Shown here one piece after another: positions 45,472 through 53,782 of a DNA stretch of 64,000 bases (position 1 is its first letter; every line of letters begins with the position of its first letter). The stretch is taken from positions 35,840 to 99,839 of the forward strand of contig NZ_WOTD01000009.1 of NCBI RefSeq assembly GCF_011516885.1. Reading direction: 5' to 3'. The position numbers and the translations under genes are program-made. Origin of the DNA: Acetobacter lambici. Lineage in GTDB: Bacteria > Pseudomonadota > Alphaproteobacteria > Acetobacterales > Acetobacteraceae. The notes beneath the pieces were generated by a model. The model did not search any database and had not been told where the DNA came from. It saw only the letters and a program-made list of their open reading frames with translations.

Positions 45472-46598
45472 GCAGAAAACTCCGTTGGTTTGTGTGCCGT
45501 GGTCGTGGCAAATGTGCGTATAAAATCAAGCATGACCAGCAGGGCGGTGTGCACGTCATCATGCCGCACGGCTTCTGCCGGGTTGTGGCTGATCCCCTGA
45601 TGGCAGCGCAGGAACAGCATGCACACCGGCGTTAGCGCTGCCATGACCATGGCGTCATGGCCGGCGCCACTGACCAGTTTGCGTGCTGCCTGCCCGGTCA
45701 TGTGGGTTACGGATGCGGCCAGTTGCGTGGTCAGGTCCGGGTTGCAGGGGGTGGCGGGCAGGTCGTTCTGGAGTTCAATACTCAGGCCCACGCCGCGTTT
45801 GTCCGCAATGGTTTGCAAGGTCTCGCAAATTTCGGCGGCAGCCTGATCACGCACCAGTTCCGTGCCTGCGCGGATGTCCAGACTAAAGGTGGTCTGGCCG
45901 GGCACAACATTGCTGGCCCCCGGCCCTACATGCAACTGGCCAACCGTCGCCACCAGGTCCGTGGGGCCGGCGGCACCAATGCGTTCGATGGCGACCATAG
46001 CCTCTGCCGCCGCTGCCAGCGCATCCTTGCGCAGGGACATGGGCATGGTGCCTGCGTGGCCCGCCACCCCCTGTATGCTCACCTTAAAGCGGTATTGTGC
46101 GGCAATGGCGCTGACCACGCCAACGCTCAGGTTGGCGGCCTCCAGCACGGGGCCTTGCTCTATGTGGGCTTCCATATAGGCCACAACCTGTTCGGGCCTG
46201 TAGGCGGCTTCCAAATAGCGTGTGGGGTCCAGTCCGTTCTTGTGCAGCACCTCATGCAAGGTCGCACCATTGGCGTCCACCGCATCAAGGGGCAGTGCGT
46301 CGAGCGTGCCAGCCACCGCGCGGGAGGTCAGCATGGAGGCAGGAAAGCGCGAGCCTTCCTCATCCCCAAAACCGATGACCTCAATAGCAAAGGGCAGGCG
46401 TTCGCCATGGGCGGCAAAATGGGCCACCACCTCTATGCCCAGCATAACTCCCAATGTGCCGTCATACCGACCCGCGTTACGCACGGTATCCAGATGCGAG
46501 CCAATAAGGAGTGCCGGTGCGCCGGGCGTTTGTCCCTCGTACCGGCCGATCAGGTTGCCTGCGCCATCCGTGCGGGTGGTCATGCCTGCCTCGTGCAT
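45468..46598 (-). CDS. hpxK: Allantoate amidohydrolase; N-terminus incomplete
   Basis: M20-family dinuclear metallo-amidohydrolase giving (S)-ureidoglycine, CO2 and ammonia from allantoate. Metal ligands are seen in GSHLDTVRNAGRYDG, GFGDEEGSRF, HIEQGP and GISHNPAE. From the first in-frame ATG (46598) the protein is 376 residues, shorter than the usual 410-420. The same frame upstream still reads like the family (NRCDHLG, GLFRAYLSDAY, QVAQWMHEAGM) back to about 46712, but it has no ATG, GTG or TTG. An ATG at 46846 in another frame would join it if one base were gained in the A7 or C6 run between them. So a lost base, a non-standard start or a sequencing error is possible. Confidence 0.8.
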   Translation of the reverse strand: MHEAGMTTRTDGAGNLIGRYEGQTPGAPALLIGSHLDTVRNAGRYDGTLGVMLGIEVVAHFAAHGERLPFAIEVIGFGDEEGSRFPASMLTSRAVAGTLDALPLDAVDANGATLHEVLHKNGLDPTRYLEAAYRPEQVVAYMEAHIEQGPVLEAANLSVGVVSAIAAQYRFKVSIQGVAGHAGTMPMSLRKDALAAAAEAMVAIERIGAAGPTDLVATVGQLHVGPGASNVVPGQTTFSLDIRAGTELVRDQAAAEICETLQTIADKRGVGLSIELQNDLPATPCNPDLTTQLAASVTHMTGQAARKLVSGAGHDAMVMAALTPVCMLFLRCHQGISHNPAEAVRHDDVHTALLVMLDFIRTFATTTAHKPTEFSA

Positions 46599-46719
46599 CC
46601 ACTGGGCGACCTGTTTGCAGGTGGCGGCGTAGGCATCGGACAGATATGCGCGAAAAAGACCGTCCTGCGTGTCCGAAAACGGGTGTGCGCCAAGGTGGTC
46701 ACACCGGTTGACCGGACGG

Positions 46720-47120
46720 GAGTCCGCTCTGGTGGCCTCTGGCAGGCCTTTAGGGGAGGGCGGGGTCGGGGTGATTTTTTTCGTCCTTGGTGCGCAAAAG
46801 CCTGATCGGGGGGAGCCAGAAGTGGCTGCGATGGTCTGTCAATCATAGACGGGTTTGGTCCGTTCTCCCAAAAGCAAAAAAGGCAATTTCGCGTTGCAAA
46901 ATTGAGCGCAGCCCCCGTGCTGAAAAAAGCAATGAGAAAGTGCTTTTTTTTATTTTGTGAGAAAGGGAACTCACAATTATATATCGGAATCGTATCGTTT
47001 ATGGGCAGAGTTCGGAACGCACCCCCGCTTAGGCACACTCAAAGGGGTAACTCACCGCAATAATGCCTGCACCCGCCGCTTTCACCCCTGCTCCAGCTTC
47101 TGCTTTTGGGAGACTACGCC
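46720..47120. other. Upstream region between allantoate amidohydrolase and TonB-receptor genes
   Basis: About 400 bases. It holds the possible lost 5' end of the amidohydrolase gene (to 46846), a weak A/T-rich hairpin (AAAAAAGCA...TGCTTTTTT at 46923-46949), and the TTGTGAG dyad at 46955. Beyond these nothing further is recognised. Confidence 0.5.
46955..46976. promoter_or_regulatory. Inverted repeat TTGTGAG-N8-CTCACAA upstream of the TonB-dependent receptor
   Basis: A perfect 7-base dyad about 150 bases before the receptor start codon, matching the dyad upstream of aldA (TTGTGAG-N7-CTCACA). Likely a regulator binding site; the regulator is not identified. Confidence 0.45.
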
Positions 47121-49550
47121 ATGCCTTCCCGATTTTTTCCCATGCGTCGTTCCGTCGGTTCGCCCCTGACGTATCGGCAGCGCCTTGCGACCTTGACCTG
47201 TTTGGCCGGTGTTGCCGGTTTTTGCGCCAGTGTTCAGGGAGTGGGGCAGGCATCTGCCGCCACGACCGACCCGAAAGCACCAGTTGTTGGCAAGGCAGGG
47301 CATAGCTCGGCCAAAGCATCCGCCGCGCACACGCATGCCAAGCCTGCTAACACCTCGGTTCAGGCTTCTGGTGCGGAAGAAATTTCGGTTGCATCCAACC
47401 GCACGGCCCGTTCGGGCGGTGGCGGCATGATGCGCCAGGAAGTGGCCCCCCACGCGGTGCAGACCGTGACCAAAGCCTACATTAACATGCGCAGCCCCAC
47501 CTCCACGCCGCTGGATCTGGTCAAGAACCTGCCCAGCATGAACGTGATGACCCCCGATGCATCGGGTATGCAGGGTGGTTCCATTCAGTCCCGTGGGCTG
47601 ACGGACCTTGATATGGCGCTTATGGTGGACGGTGCCCCCGCAGCCGCTGCCAAATACATGACCGAAGATATTGATTCGGAAAATCTGGACGAAGTCAGCG
47701 TAACCCCCGGCAGTGCTGCACGTGACCTGCCGGTTATGTCCGCTGCAGGCGGGGTCATGAACTCGCGCACCCATATGCCGTCCGACAAAATGGGCGGTAT
47801 GGTCGATTTTTCCTATGGCACCAACAACCTCTCGCGCGAGTTCATTCGTCTGGAATCGGGCGAGATCGGCAAGACCGGGGTCAAAGGCTATTTCTCCTTC
47901 TCCAATACGCATGACCGGAGCTGGATGGGTGCTGGTTCCAACCAGCGCAAACACATTGACTTTGGCGTGCGTAAGGATTGGGAAAATGGGTCCAACGCCC
48001 ACCTGTTCCTGTCCTGGAACTCCGAAGACTTCGTGATCGACAACTACCCGACTGCGGATCAGTTTTATAAATACAAGCACACGGGCGAAGGTTACGGCCG
48101 CTCCGCCGATTCGAAAAACGTCAACTACTGGCGCAACAACAATGACCACTGGAACCAGATTTTTCTGACGGCTCCTGTGCATATTGTGCTGCCTAAAAAG
48201 CTGACATTCGACATCCAGCCCTACTTCAGCTTCGGGCAGGGTTGGGATGCTTCCCCCGGTGGGCAGGCTGATGGTACTAACTCATATGTATACAACAGCA
48301 CTGGTACCAATGTTGCTGCAGGCACGAACCTCACCAGCTACTTCTTGGAAAACGAAGCCCGGCAGGTCGGTGCTGTTGCCAAGCTGGGGTATGATATTGA
48401 CCGCCATAACCACCTGAGCTTTGGCTACTGGTACGAAAATAACCAGACCATTCAGTCCTACCCCACGGCGACCGTTACAGCGAGTGGGGCGGCTTCTGGG
48501 CCCACGGCGTCGGGGAATACCATTAATGGTCCTGTATTTGGGCAAACCGCAGGCTATGAACTGCACTCCCTGTTCATCCAAAACCAGTCGCGTTACCTGA
48601 ACGACCGCCTGCTGATTAACGCAGGGTTCAAGTTTGTTATGTCCAACGCATGGAACAAGAGCTGGAGTGGTGACAGCAAAAATATGCTTCCGGGTGCGAG
48701 CAATAGTAAGCGCAATAACACGACCGAGCCGCTGCCCCAGTTGTCCATCAGCTACCAGATTAACGAGAACAACCAGATTTACGTGAACGCGGAAGGGGAT
48801 TACCGCCAGCCAAGTGCTACGGATATGGGGTGGATGTACACAAGTAAGCCCATGCTGAAAAACCAGTATTCTGTTAAGGAAGAGCTAGGCTACCGCTTCC
48901 ACAACAAATACGTCATGATTGACATGTCTCTGTTCAACTACAATGTGAAAAACCGCATTGTTGACCAGTATATGGGCATGAACAGCTTTAGCCCCATGTC
49001 TATTGGTAGCCAGACCATGCGTGGGTTTGACTTCATGATTGCAGGCACATCCTACCATGGCTTCAGCCCCTATGCATCGGTCGAGTATTTGCATGCCACG
49101 CAGGATAGCAATGTATGGGACCCCGACAATAGCACGATGATCCATTCCAAAGGCACGCAGGCGATCATGGCGCCACGTGTTATGGCTAACTTTGGTCTGA
49201 CCTATACCTATAAAGGGTTTTTTGCTAACGGTGCTGTGCATTACACAGGTCCGCAGTCCGTCAGTATCGCCGATGACCAGCGTATTCCGGGGTATGTTAC
49301 CAACACGCTTTCGCTTGGGTATCATTTCAAACCATTCGGCTTTCTTAAATCGCCTACGTTCAAGCTGAACTTTACCAACCTGACAGGGTCCATTGTCCGT
49401 ACTGGTGCCATGGGGGCCGTATATACTGGGAGTGATAGAAACTCGCATTCGGTATGGAGCGGCAGTAATGGCGCAGGCACAGGCTACGGCAACTCGTTCA
49501 TGGTGGAACCACGCTTTACCATGGTAGGTTCCGTCTCCACGTCCTTCTGA
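47121..49550 (+). CDS. TonB-dependent outer-membrane receptor
   Basis: An 809-residue outer-membrane receptor: signal peptide (GVAGFCASVQGVGQASA region), a Ser/Ala/His-rich linker, a TonB box-like stretch (EEISVAS), a plug domain with SIQSRGLTDLDMALMVDGAPA, and a long barrel ending in Phe (STSF). It starts at the ATG at 47121 with GGGAG 8 bases upstream. It faces the purine genes and precedes 8-oxoguanine deaminase on the same strand, 48 bases away but with a hairpin between. Purine or ferric-siderophore uptake are both possible; the substrate is unknown. Confidence 0.9.
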   Translation: MPSRFFPMRRSVGSPLTYRQRLATLTCLAGVAGFCASVQGVGQASAATTDPKAPVVGKAGHSSAKASAAHTHAKPANTSVQASGAEEISVASNRTARSGGGGMMRQEVAPHAVQTVTKAYINMRSPTSTPLDLVKNLPSMNVMTPDASGMQGGSIQSRGLTDLDMALMVDGAPAAAAKYMTEDIDSENLDEVSVTPGSAARDLPVMSAAGGVMNSRTHMPSDKMGGMVDFSYGTNNLSREFIRLESGEIGKTGVKGYFSFSNTHDRSWMGAGSNQRKHIDFGVRKDWENGSNAHLFLSWNSEDFVIDNYPTADQFYKYKHTGEGYGRSADSKNVNYWRNNNDHWNQIFLTAPVHIVLPKKLTFDIQPYFSFGQGWDASPGGQADGTNSYVYNSTGTNVAAGTNLTSYFLENEARQVGAVAKLGYDIDRHNHLSFGYWYENNQTIQSYPTATVTASGAASGPTASGNTINGPVFGQTAGYELHSLFIQNQSRYLNDRLLINAGFKFVMSNAWNKSWSGDSKNMLPGASNSKRNNTTEPLPQLSISYQINENNQIYVNAEGDYRQPSATDMGWMYTSKPMLKNQYSVKEELGYRFHNKYVMIDMSLFNYNVKNRIVDQYMGMNSFSPMSIGSQTMRGFDFMIAGTSYHGFSPYASVEYLHATQDSNVWDPDNSTMIHSKGTQAIMAPRVMANFGLTYTYKGFFANGAVHYTGPQSVSIADDQRIPGYVTNTLSLGYHFKPFGFLKSPTFKLNFTNLTGSIVRTGAMGAVYTGSDRNSHSVWSGSNGAGTGYGNSFMVEPRFTMVGSVSTSF

Positions 49551-49562
49551 TCAGTTAACCAG

Positions 49563-49585
49563 CGCACCCGGTTTTGCCGGGTGCG
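49563..49585. terminator. Hairpin between the TonB receptor and 8-oxoguanine deaminase genes
   Basis: Stem CGCACCCGG / CCGGGTGCG with a TTTTG loop, 12 bases after the receptor stop. No U-run follows, so it may attenuate or stabilise rather than fully end transcription. Confidence 0.55.
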
Positions 49586-49597
49586 ACAGGAGTTTGC

Positions 49598-50977
49598 ATG
49601 TCTCGCCGCACTTTGCTCACGAACATAACCAGACTGGTGTGTATGGATGATGCACGCACCGAACTGGAAAACGGGTGGGTTCTGGTCGAAGGGCGGCAGA
49701 TTGTGGCACTGGGTGGGGGAGGGCATGAACCCCCACCCAGTGCCGAGCATGTTATAGACCTGCGCGGCCATGTGGTGCTGCCGGGCATGGTCAATACCCA
49801 CCACCACATGTACCAGTCCCTCACACGGGTTATTCCGCAGGCGCAGGATGCCTCGTTGTTCGGCTGGCTTAAAACGCTTTACCCCATATGGGCAGGTCTT
49901 ACGCCCGAGATGGTGCAGGTTTCCACCCGCACGGCCATGGCCGAACTGCTGCTTTCTGGCTGCACCACAACAAGTGACCACCTTTATATTTTTCCCAACG
50001 GATGCAGGCTGGACGACCAGATCGAGGCGGCCTTTGCCATGGGCATGCGCTTCCATGCCTGCCGTGGGGCCATGAGTGTGGGTGAGAGCAAAGGGGGCCT
50101 GCCCCCTGATGCGCTGGTGGAGCGCGAAGCCGATATTTTAAAAGATACCCAACGCCTGATCGAGACGTACCATGACCCAGCCCCCCTTGCCATGCTGCGG
50201 GTTGCGGGTGCGCCCTGCTCGCCTTTTTCGGTCAGCCGTGAACTCATGCGCGACATGGCGGAGCTGGCGCGCGCCACAGGCACCATGCTGCACACACATC
50301 TGGCCGAAAATGATCATGATGTCAGCTACAGCCGCGAACGGTTTGGCCAGACCCCGGCAGAATATGCCGAGGCTCTGGGCTGGGTCGGGGCAGATGTGTG
50401 GCATGCCCACTGCGTTAAACTGGACGCCGATGGCATGGCCCGCTTTGGCCGCACACACACCGGGGTCGCCCACTGCCCATGCTCCAACATGCGGCTGGCA
50501 TCGGGTATAGCCCCGGTGCGGCAGATGCAGGCCGCCGGAGTGCGCGTGGGGTTGGGGGTGGATGGGTCCGCCTCCAATGATGGGGCCAGCCTGCTGGGAG
50601 AAACCCGGCAGGCCATGCTGCTCTCCCGCCTGCTGCCAGAAGGCCCGCAAACACCGGGCATGATGAGCGCGCGTGACGCACTGGCCCTTGCCACGCGCGG
50701 GGGGGCCGCCGTTCTGGGGCGTGATGATATCGGCCAGATTGCCGTAGGCATGGCAGCCGATATTGTGGCGTTTGATGTGCGCGGTCTGGCCCATGCGGGT
50801 GCCCAGACCGACCCGGTGGCCGCCCTTGTGTTCTGCTCACCCACGCAGGTTTCCATGAGCATGGCAAACGGGAATGTGCTTGTGCAGGACGGATATTTTT
50901 CTCGCCTGGACCTGCATGGTCTGGTGGGGCGGCATAACCAGCTTGCTGCCCGCCTGTGCGCGGGGGAGCCAGGCTGA
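49598..50977 (+). CDS. 8-oxoguanine deaminase
   Basis: A 459-residue amidohydrolase of the cytosine-deaminase-like subgroup that turns 8-oxoguanine (and isoxanthopterin in relatives) into urate. Metal ligands: NTHHHMYQSLTRVIP, HLAEND, HAHCVK, and GVDGSASNDGASLLGE with the catalytic Asp. The phrase NTHHHMYQSLTR is typical of this subgroup. The ATG at 49598 has CAGGAG close upstream. Its product enters the urate pathway of the neighbouring locus. Another deaminase specificity within the subgroup cannot be excluded. Confidence 0.85.
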   Translation: MSRRTLLTNITRLVCMDDARTELENGWVLVEGRQIVALGGGGHEPPPSAEHVIDLRGHVVLPGMVNTHHHMYQSLTRVIPQAQDASLFGWLKTLYPIWAGLTPEMVQVSTRTAMAELLLSGCTTTSDHLYIFPNGCRLDDQIEAAFAMGMRFHACRGAMSVGESKGGLPPDALVEREADILKDTQRLIETYHDPAPLAMLRVAGAPCSPFSVSRELMRDMAELARATGTMLHTHLAENDHDVSYSRERFGQTPAEYAEALGWVGADVWHAHCVKLDADGMARFGRTHTGVAHCPCSNMRLASGIAPVRQMQAAGVRVGLGVDGSASNDGASLLGETRQAMLLSRLLPEGPQTPGMMSARDALALATRGGAAVLGRDDIGQIAVGMAADIVAFDVRGLAHAGAQTDPVAALVFCSPTQVSMSMANGNVLVQDGYFSRLDLHGLVGRHNQLAARLCAGEPG

Positions 50978-51075
50978 CCAGCCCGCCGCTGCGAACTGGC
51001 CCAATAAAATAAGGGAACCCGTGGAAAACTCTCTCGTTTTGTAAGGAGGCGACAACAATACAAGAGAGGTCGACC

Positions 51076-51447
51076 ATGACAGCCAGATTTTACACCCTTC
51101 TGCTTGGTGCCACATTGCTGGCAACACCCGCTTTTGCGCAGGACAGCAGCACGCCCCCAACCGCCCCCACAGCCGGGTCCGCAGCCGCACAGGTTGGCCA
51201 GACCCCTCCCGCTGCGTTGGATGAAAACGGTAAGCGGGTGGAGCCATCCCAGAAGCTGTGGAACAACCCGCGCACAGAGGCGGAACAGCCCGGTACCCAG
51301 CCTCCGCCCAATGACCGGCCCGCCAATTCGGCCGAGAGCACCCAGCAGTCCGCCAGCGGCCAGCATGCCGAGCAGACCGGCAAGCATAAGCATGGCAAGC
51401 ACGCACACCACAAAGCCAGTACGGAAAAAACCGAAACCCCGAACTAG
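51076..51447 (+). CDS. Exported low-complexity His/Lys-rich protein
   Basis: A 123-residue protein with a clear signal peptide (YTLLLGATLLATPAFAQ, cleavage near residue 22). The mature part is Pro, Thr, Ser, Gln-rich and probably disordered, ending with a cluster KHKHGKHAHHK that could bind metal ions or anionic polymers. No domain is recognised. AGAGGT lies upstream of the ATG. Confidence 0.65.
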   Translation: MTARFYTLLLGATLLATPAFAQDSSTPPTAPTAGSAAAQVGQTPPAALDENGKRVEPSQKLWNNPRTEAEQPGTQPPPNDRPANSAESTQQSASGQHAEQTGKHKHGKHAHHKASTEKTETPN

Positions 51448-51464
51448 GCCCGGATTAACCTGTT

Positions 51465-51479
51465 CCCCCGCTCAGGGGG
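51465..51479. terminator. Short hairpin between convergent genes
   Basis: CCCCC-GCTCA-GGGGG stem-loop between the stop of the exported protein gene and the stop of dctA. Short and without a U-run, so only a weak candidate. Confidence 0.3.
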
Positions 51480-51486
51480 TGCAGGG

Positions 51487-52782
51487 TCAGGTGGTGGGGG
51501 CGTTGCCTTTGGGGGCATGCAGGGTTTTGTGGAGTTGCTCTGTATCCAGCGCGTTTTCCCACCGGGCTACCACAATGGTTGCCACGGCATTGCCCACAAG
51601 GTTGGTGAGCGAGCGGCATTCGGACATAAAACGGTCAATACCTAGTATGAGCGCCATGCCACCAACGGGCACGCTCGGCACAACGGACAGGGTGGCGGCC
51701 AGTGTAATAAAGCCCGCCCCCGTAACGCCCGCGGCCCCCTTGGAACTGACCATGGCCACAAGGAGCAGGGCCAATTGCTCGCCAAAGCCCAGATGCACGT
51801 CCGTTGCCTGTGCAATAAACAGGGCGGCAAGGGTCATGTAAATATTGGTGCCATCAAGGTTGAAGGAATACCCCATTGGTACAACCAGCCCCACAATGCC
51901 CGGCTTGCACCCGGCCTGTTCCAGCTTGCTGATAAGGCCGGGCAGGGCTGATTCGGACGAGCTGGTACCCAGCACGATCAGCAGTTCCTCCTTAAGGAAC
52001 ATCAGCAGCCGCAGGATGCTGAACCCCGCCAGACGGGCCACAACCCCCAGAATAACCAGCACAAATACGCCCGCGGTAAAGTAAAAGGTCAGCACCAGCC
52101 CAAGCAGATGCACAATGGAGCCAAGGCCGAACTTGCCCACGGTAAACGCCATGGCGCCAAACGCGCCAATAGGGGCCAGATACATAACCAGCCGGACCAC
52201 GCCAAACACCATTTCCGTCAGGCTGCGGAACAGGTTGAGCACGCTCTCTCCCGCCTGACCCATCTGCGCCATGCTGATGCCAAACAGAATGGCCACCAGT
52301 AGCACCTGCAAAATCTCACCCGAGGTAAAAGCCCCCGCTGTGGTGGAGGGAATGATCTGAAGTAAAAAATCGGTAAAGGAATGCCCATGGGCAGCCTGAA
52401 CAAACTGTTCCACCGCGGAGTTGTCCAGACTTTGCGGGCGGATATGCATGCCCGCACCGGGGCGCACGATATTGGCCACCACCATGCCCACAGCCAGCGC
52501 CAGTGTGGAAAAGCATAAAAAATACAGCATGGCCTTACCCGCCACACGCCCCGTCTGCTTAAGGTCCGCCATGCCTGCAATGCCGGTGCTGACGGTCAGA
52601 AAAATAACTGGCGCGATCACCATTTTAATCAGTTTGACAAACCCGTCGCCCAACGGTTTGAGCAGTGTTGCAACGGACGGGAACAGTGCGCCGACAAGAA
52701 TACCTGCCGCCACGGCCACCAGAACCTGAAGATACAGGAACCGCTGATGTGAGCTGGAAAGGGGAGCTGTAGAGGGAAGCAC
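51487..52782 (-). CDS. dctA: C4-dicarboxylate (DctA-type) cation symporter
   Basis: A 431-residue carrier of the dicarboxylate/amino acid:cation symporter family, importing succinate, fumarate, malate or sometimes aspartate. Landmark segments: [19 protein letters not shown], the serine-rich loop [35 protein letters not shown] and [15 protein letters not shown]. The start is GTG at 52782 with no strong ribosome site, so the true start could differ by some codons. Confidence 0.88.
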   Translation of the reverse strand: MLPSTAPLSSSHQRFLYLQVLVAVAAGILVGALFPSVATLLKPLGDGFVKLIKMVIAPVIFLTVSTGIAGMADLKQTGRVAGKAMLYFLCFSTLALAVGMVVANIVRPGAGMHIRPQSLDNSAVEQFVQAAHGHSFTDFLLQIIPSTTAGAFTSGEILQVLLVAILFGISMAQMGQAGESVLNLFRSLTEMVFGVVRLVMYLAPIGAFGAMAFTVGKFGLGSIVHLLGLVLTFYFTAGVFVLVILGVVARLAGFSILRLLMFLKEELLIVLGTSSSESALPGLISKLEQAGCKPGIVGLVVPMGYSFNLDGTNIYMTLAALFIAQATDVHLGFGEQLALLLVAMVSSKGAAGVTGAGFITLAATLSVVPSVPVGGMALILGIDRFMSECRSLTNLVGNAVATIVVARWENALDTEQLHKTLHAPKGNAPTT

Positions 52783-53056
52783 GCTGGTTATCTTTCTGTT
52801 TTTATTGTTCTTGTTTTGGCGTCCGCAAAGGGCGTTGGCGAAAAGTTATTGTGTTATATCAAGCCTCTTTGTTGGAGAGGGGGGTAGGCTACTCCCACTT
52901 GTTGCAGTTTGGAAAGGGTTGTCCCCTTACTTGGGGCATGAAAAAAACAACACTGTTGTGTGTTCGCACCCTGAGTGTGGGGTATCGGGCGGCGTTGTGC
53001 GCAGGCCGCGTGGGCGGGGGCGCAACACCAAAGACTTGCTGGGAGGATGAATAGTC

Positions 53057-53638
53057 GTGCGACGGATCTGTGTTTTTTGTGGTTCAAGTGCCGGGCGTGG
53101 GTCTGCCTACCTGCATGCGGCGGAGCAGCTTGGCCTGCTCATGGCGCAGCGTGGCATAGGGCTGGTTTATGGCGGTGCGTCGGTCGGGCTTATGGGGGCG
53201 GTGGCCAATGCCGTGCTGGCAGGTGGGGGGCAGGTAACGGGTGTTATTCCCCAGGCACTGGTGGAGCGCGAAGTGGCCCATAACGGGCTGGAGGATTTGC
53301 GGGTTGTGGGCTCCATGCACGAGCGTAAGGCTCTTATGGCGGACCTGTCCGACGCGTTTATCGCCCTGCCCGGTGGCATTGGCACACTGGAGGAACTGTT
53401 TGAAGTCTGGACATGGACCCAGCTTGGCAACCACGCCAAACCCTGCGGTGTGCTGAATGTGAACGGCTTTTACAGCTCTCTGGGCACGTTTTTGGATCAT
53501 GTGGTGGAGGAGGGTTTCCTCAAGCCCGCGCACAGGGCCATTTTACAGGTTGGCAAAACGCCCGAGGACCTGCTTGACGGGCTGGCGCGGTGGCACCCCC
53601 CGCAGGAGACCAAGTGGATTGCGCAGAACGAACGCTGA
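53057..53638 (+). CDS. LOG family protein (cytokinin-riboside phosphoribohydrolase type)
   Basis: A 193-residue Rossmann-fold protein of the TIGR00730/LOG family, hydrolysing nucleoside 5'-monophosphates (adenosine or cytokinin nucleotides) to the base and ribose 5-phosphate. Motifs: [31 protein letters not shown] and [10 protein letters not shown] (the PGGxGTxxE signature). GTG start; GGGAGGA lies upstream. Cytosolic. Confidence 0.92.
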   Translation: MRRICVFCGSSAGRGSAYLHAAEQLGLLMAQRGIGLVYGGASVGLMGAVANAVLAGGGQVTGVIPQALVEREVAHNGLEDLRVVGSMHERKALMADLSDAFIALPGGIGTLEELFEVWTWTQLGNHAKPCGVLNVNGFYSSLGTFLDHVVEEGFLKPAHRAILQVGKTPEDLLDGLARWHPPQETKWIAQNER

Positions 53639-53782
53639 TCTTGTTTCAAGAGTGAATCAATACTAACGCGGAACGCATTATATACTTGATGTAAAAGGGA
53701 TTTTTCTTTCACAATTTCTTAACGCAACCTGAGTAAAAAGAGTTTTATCTTGCGCCCATCTTTTTCTGCGCAGGGTGCTTTT

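Noticed and set aside
53057..53638. LOG protein considered as lysine decarboxylase (old annotation)
   Set aside because: The PGGIGTLEE motif marks phosphoribohydrolases of the LOG family, and no PLP site is present.
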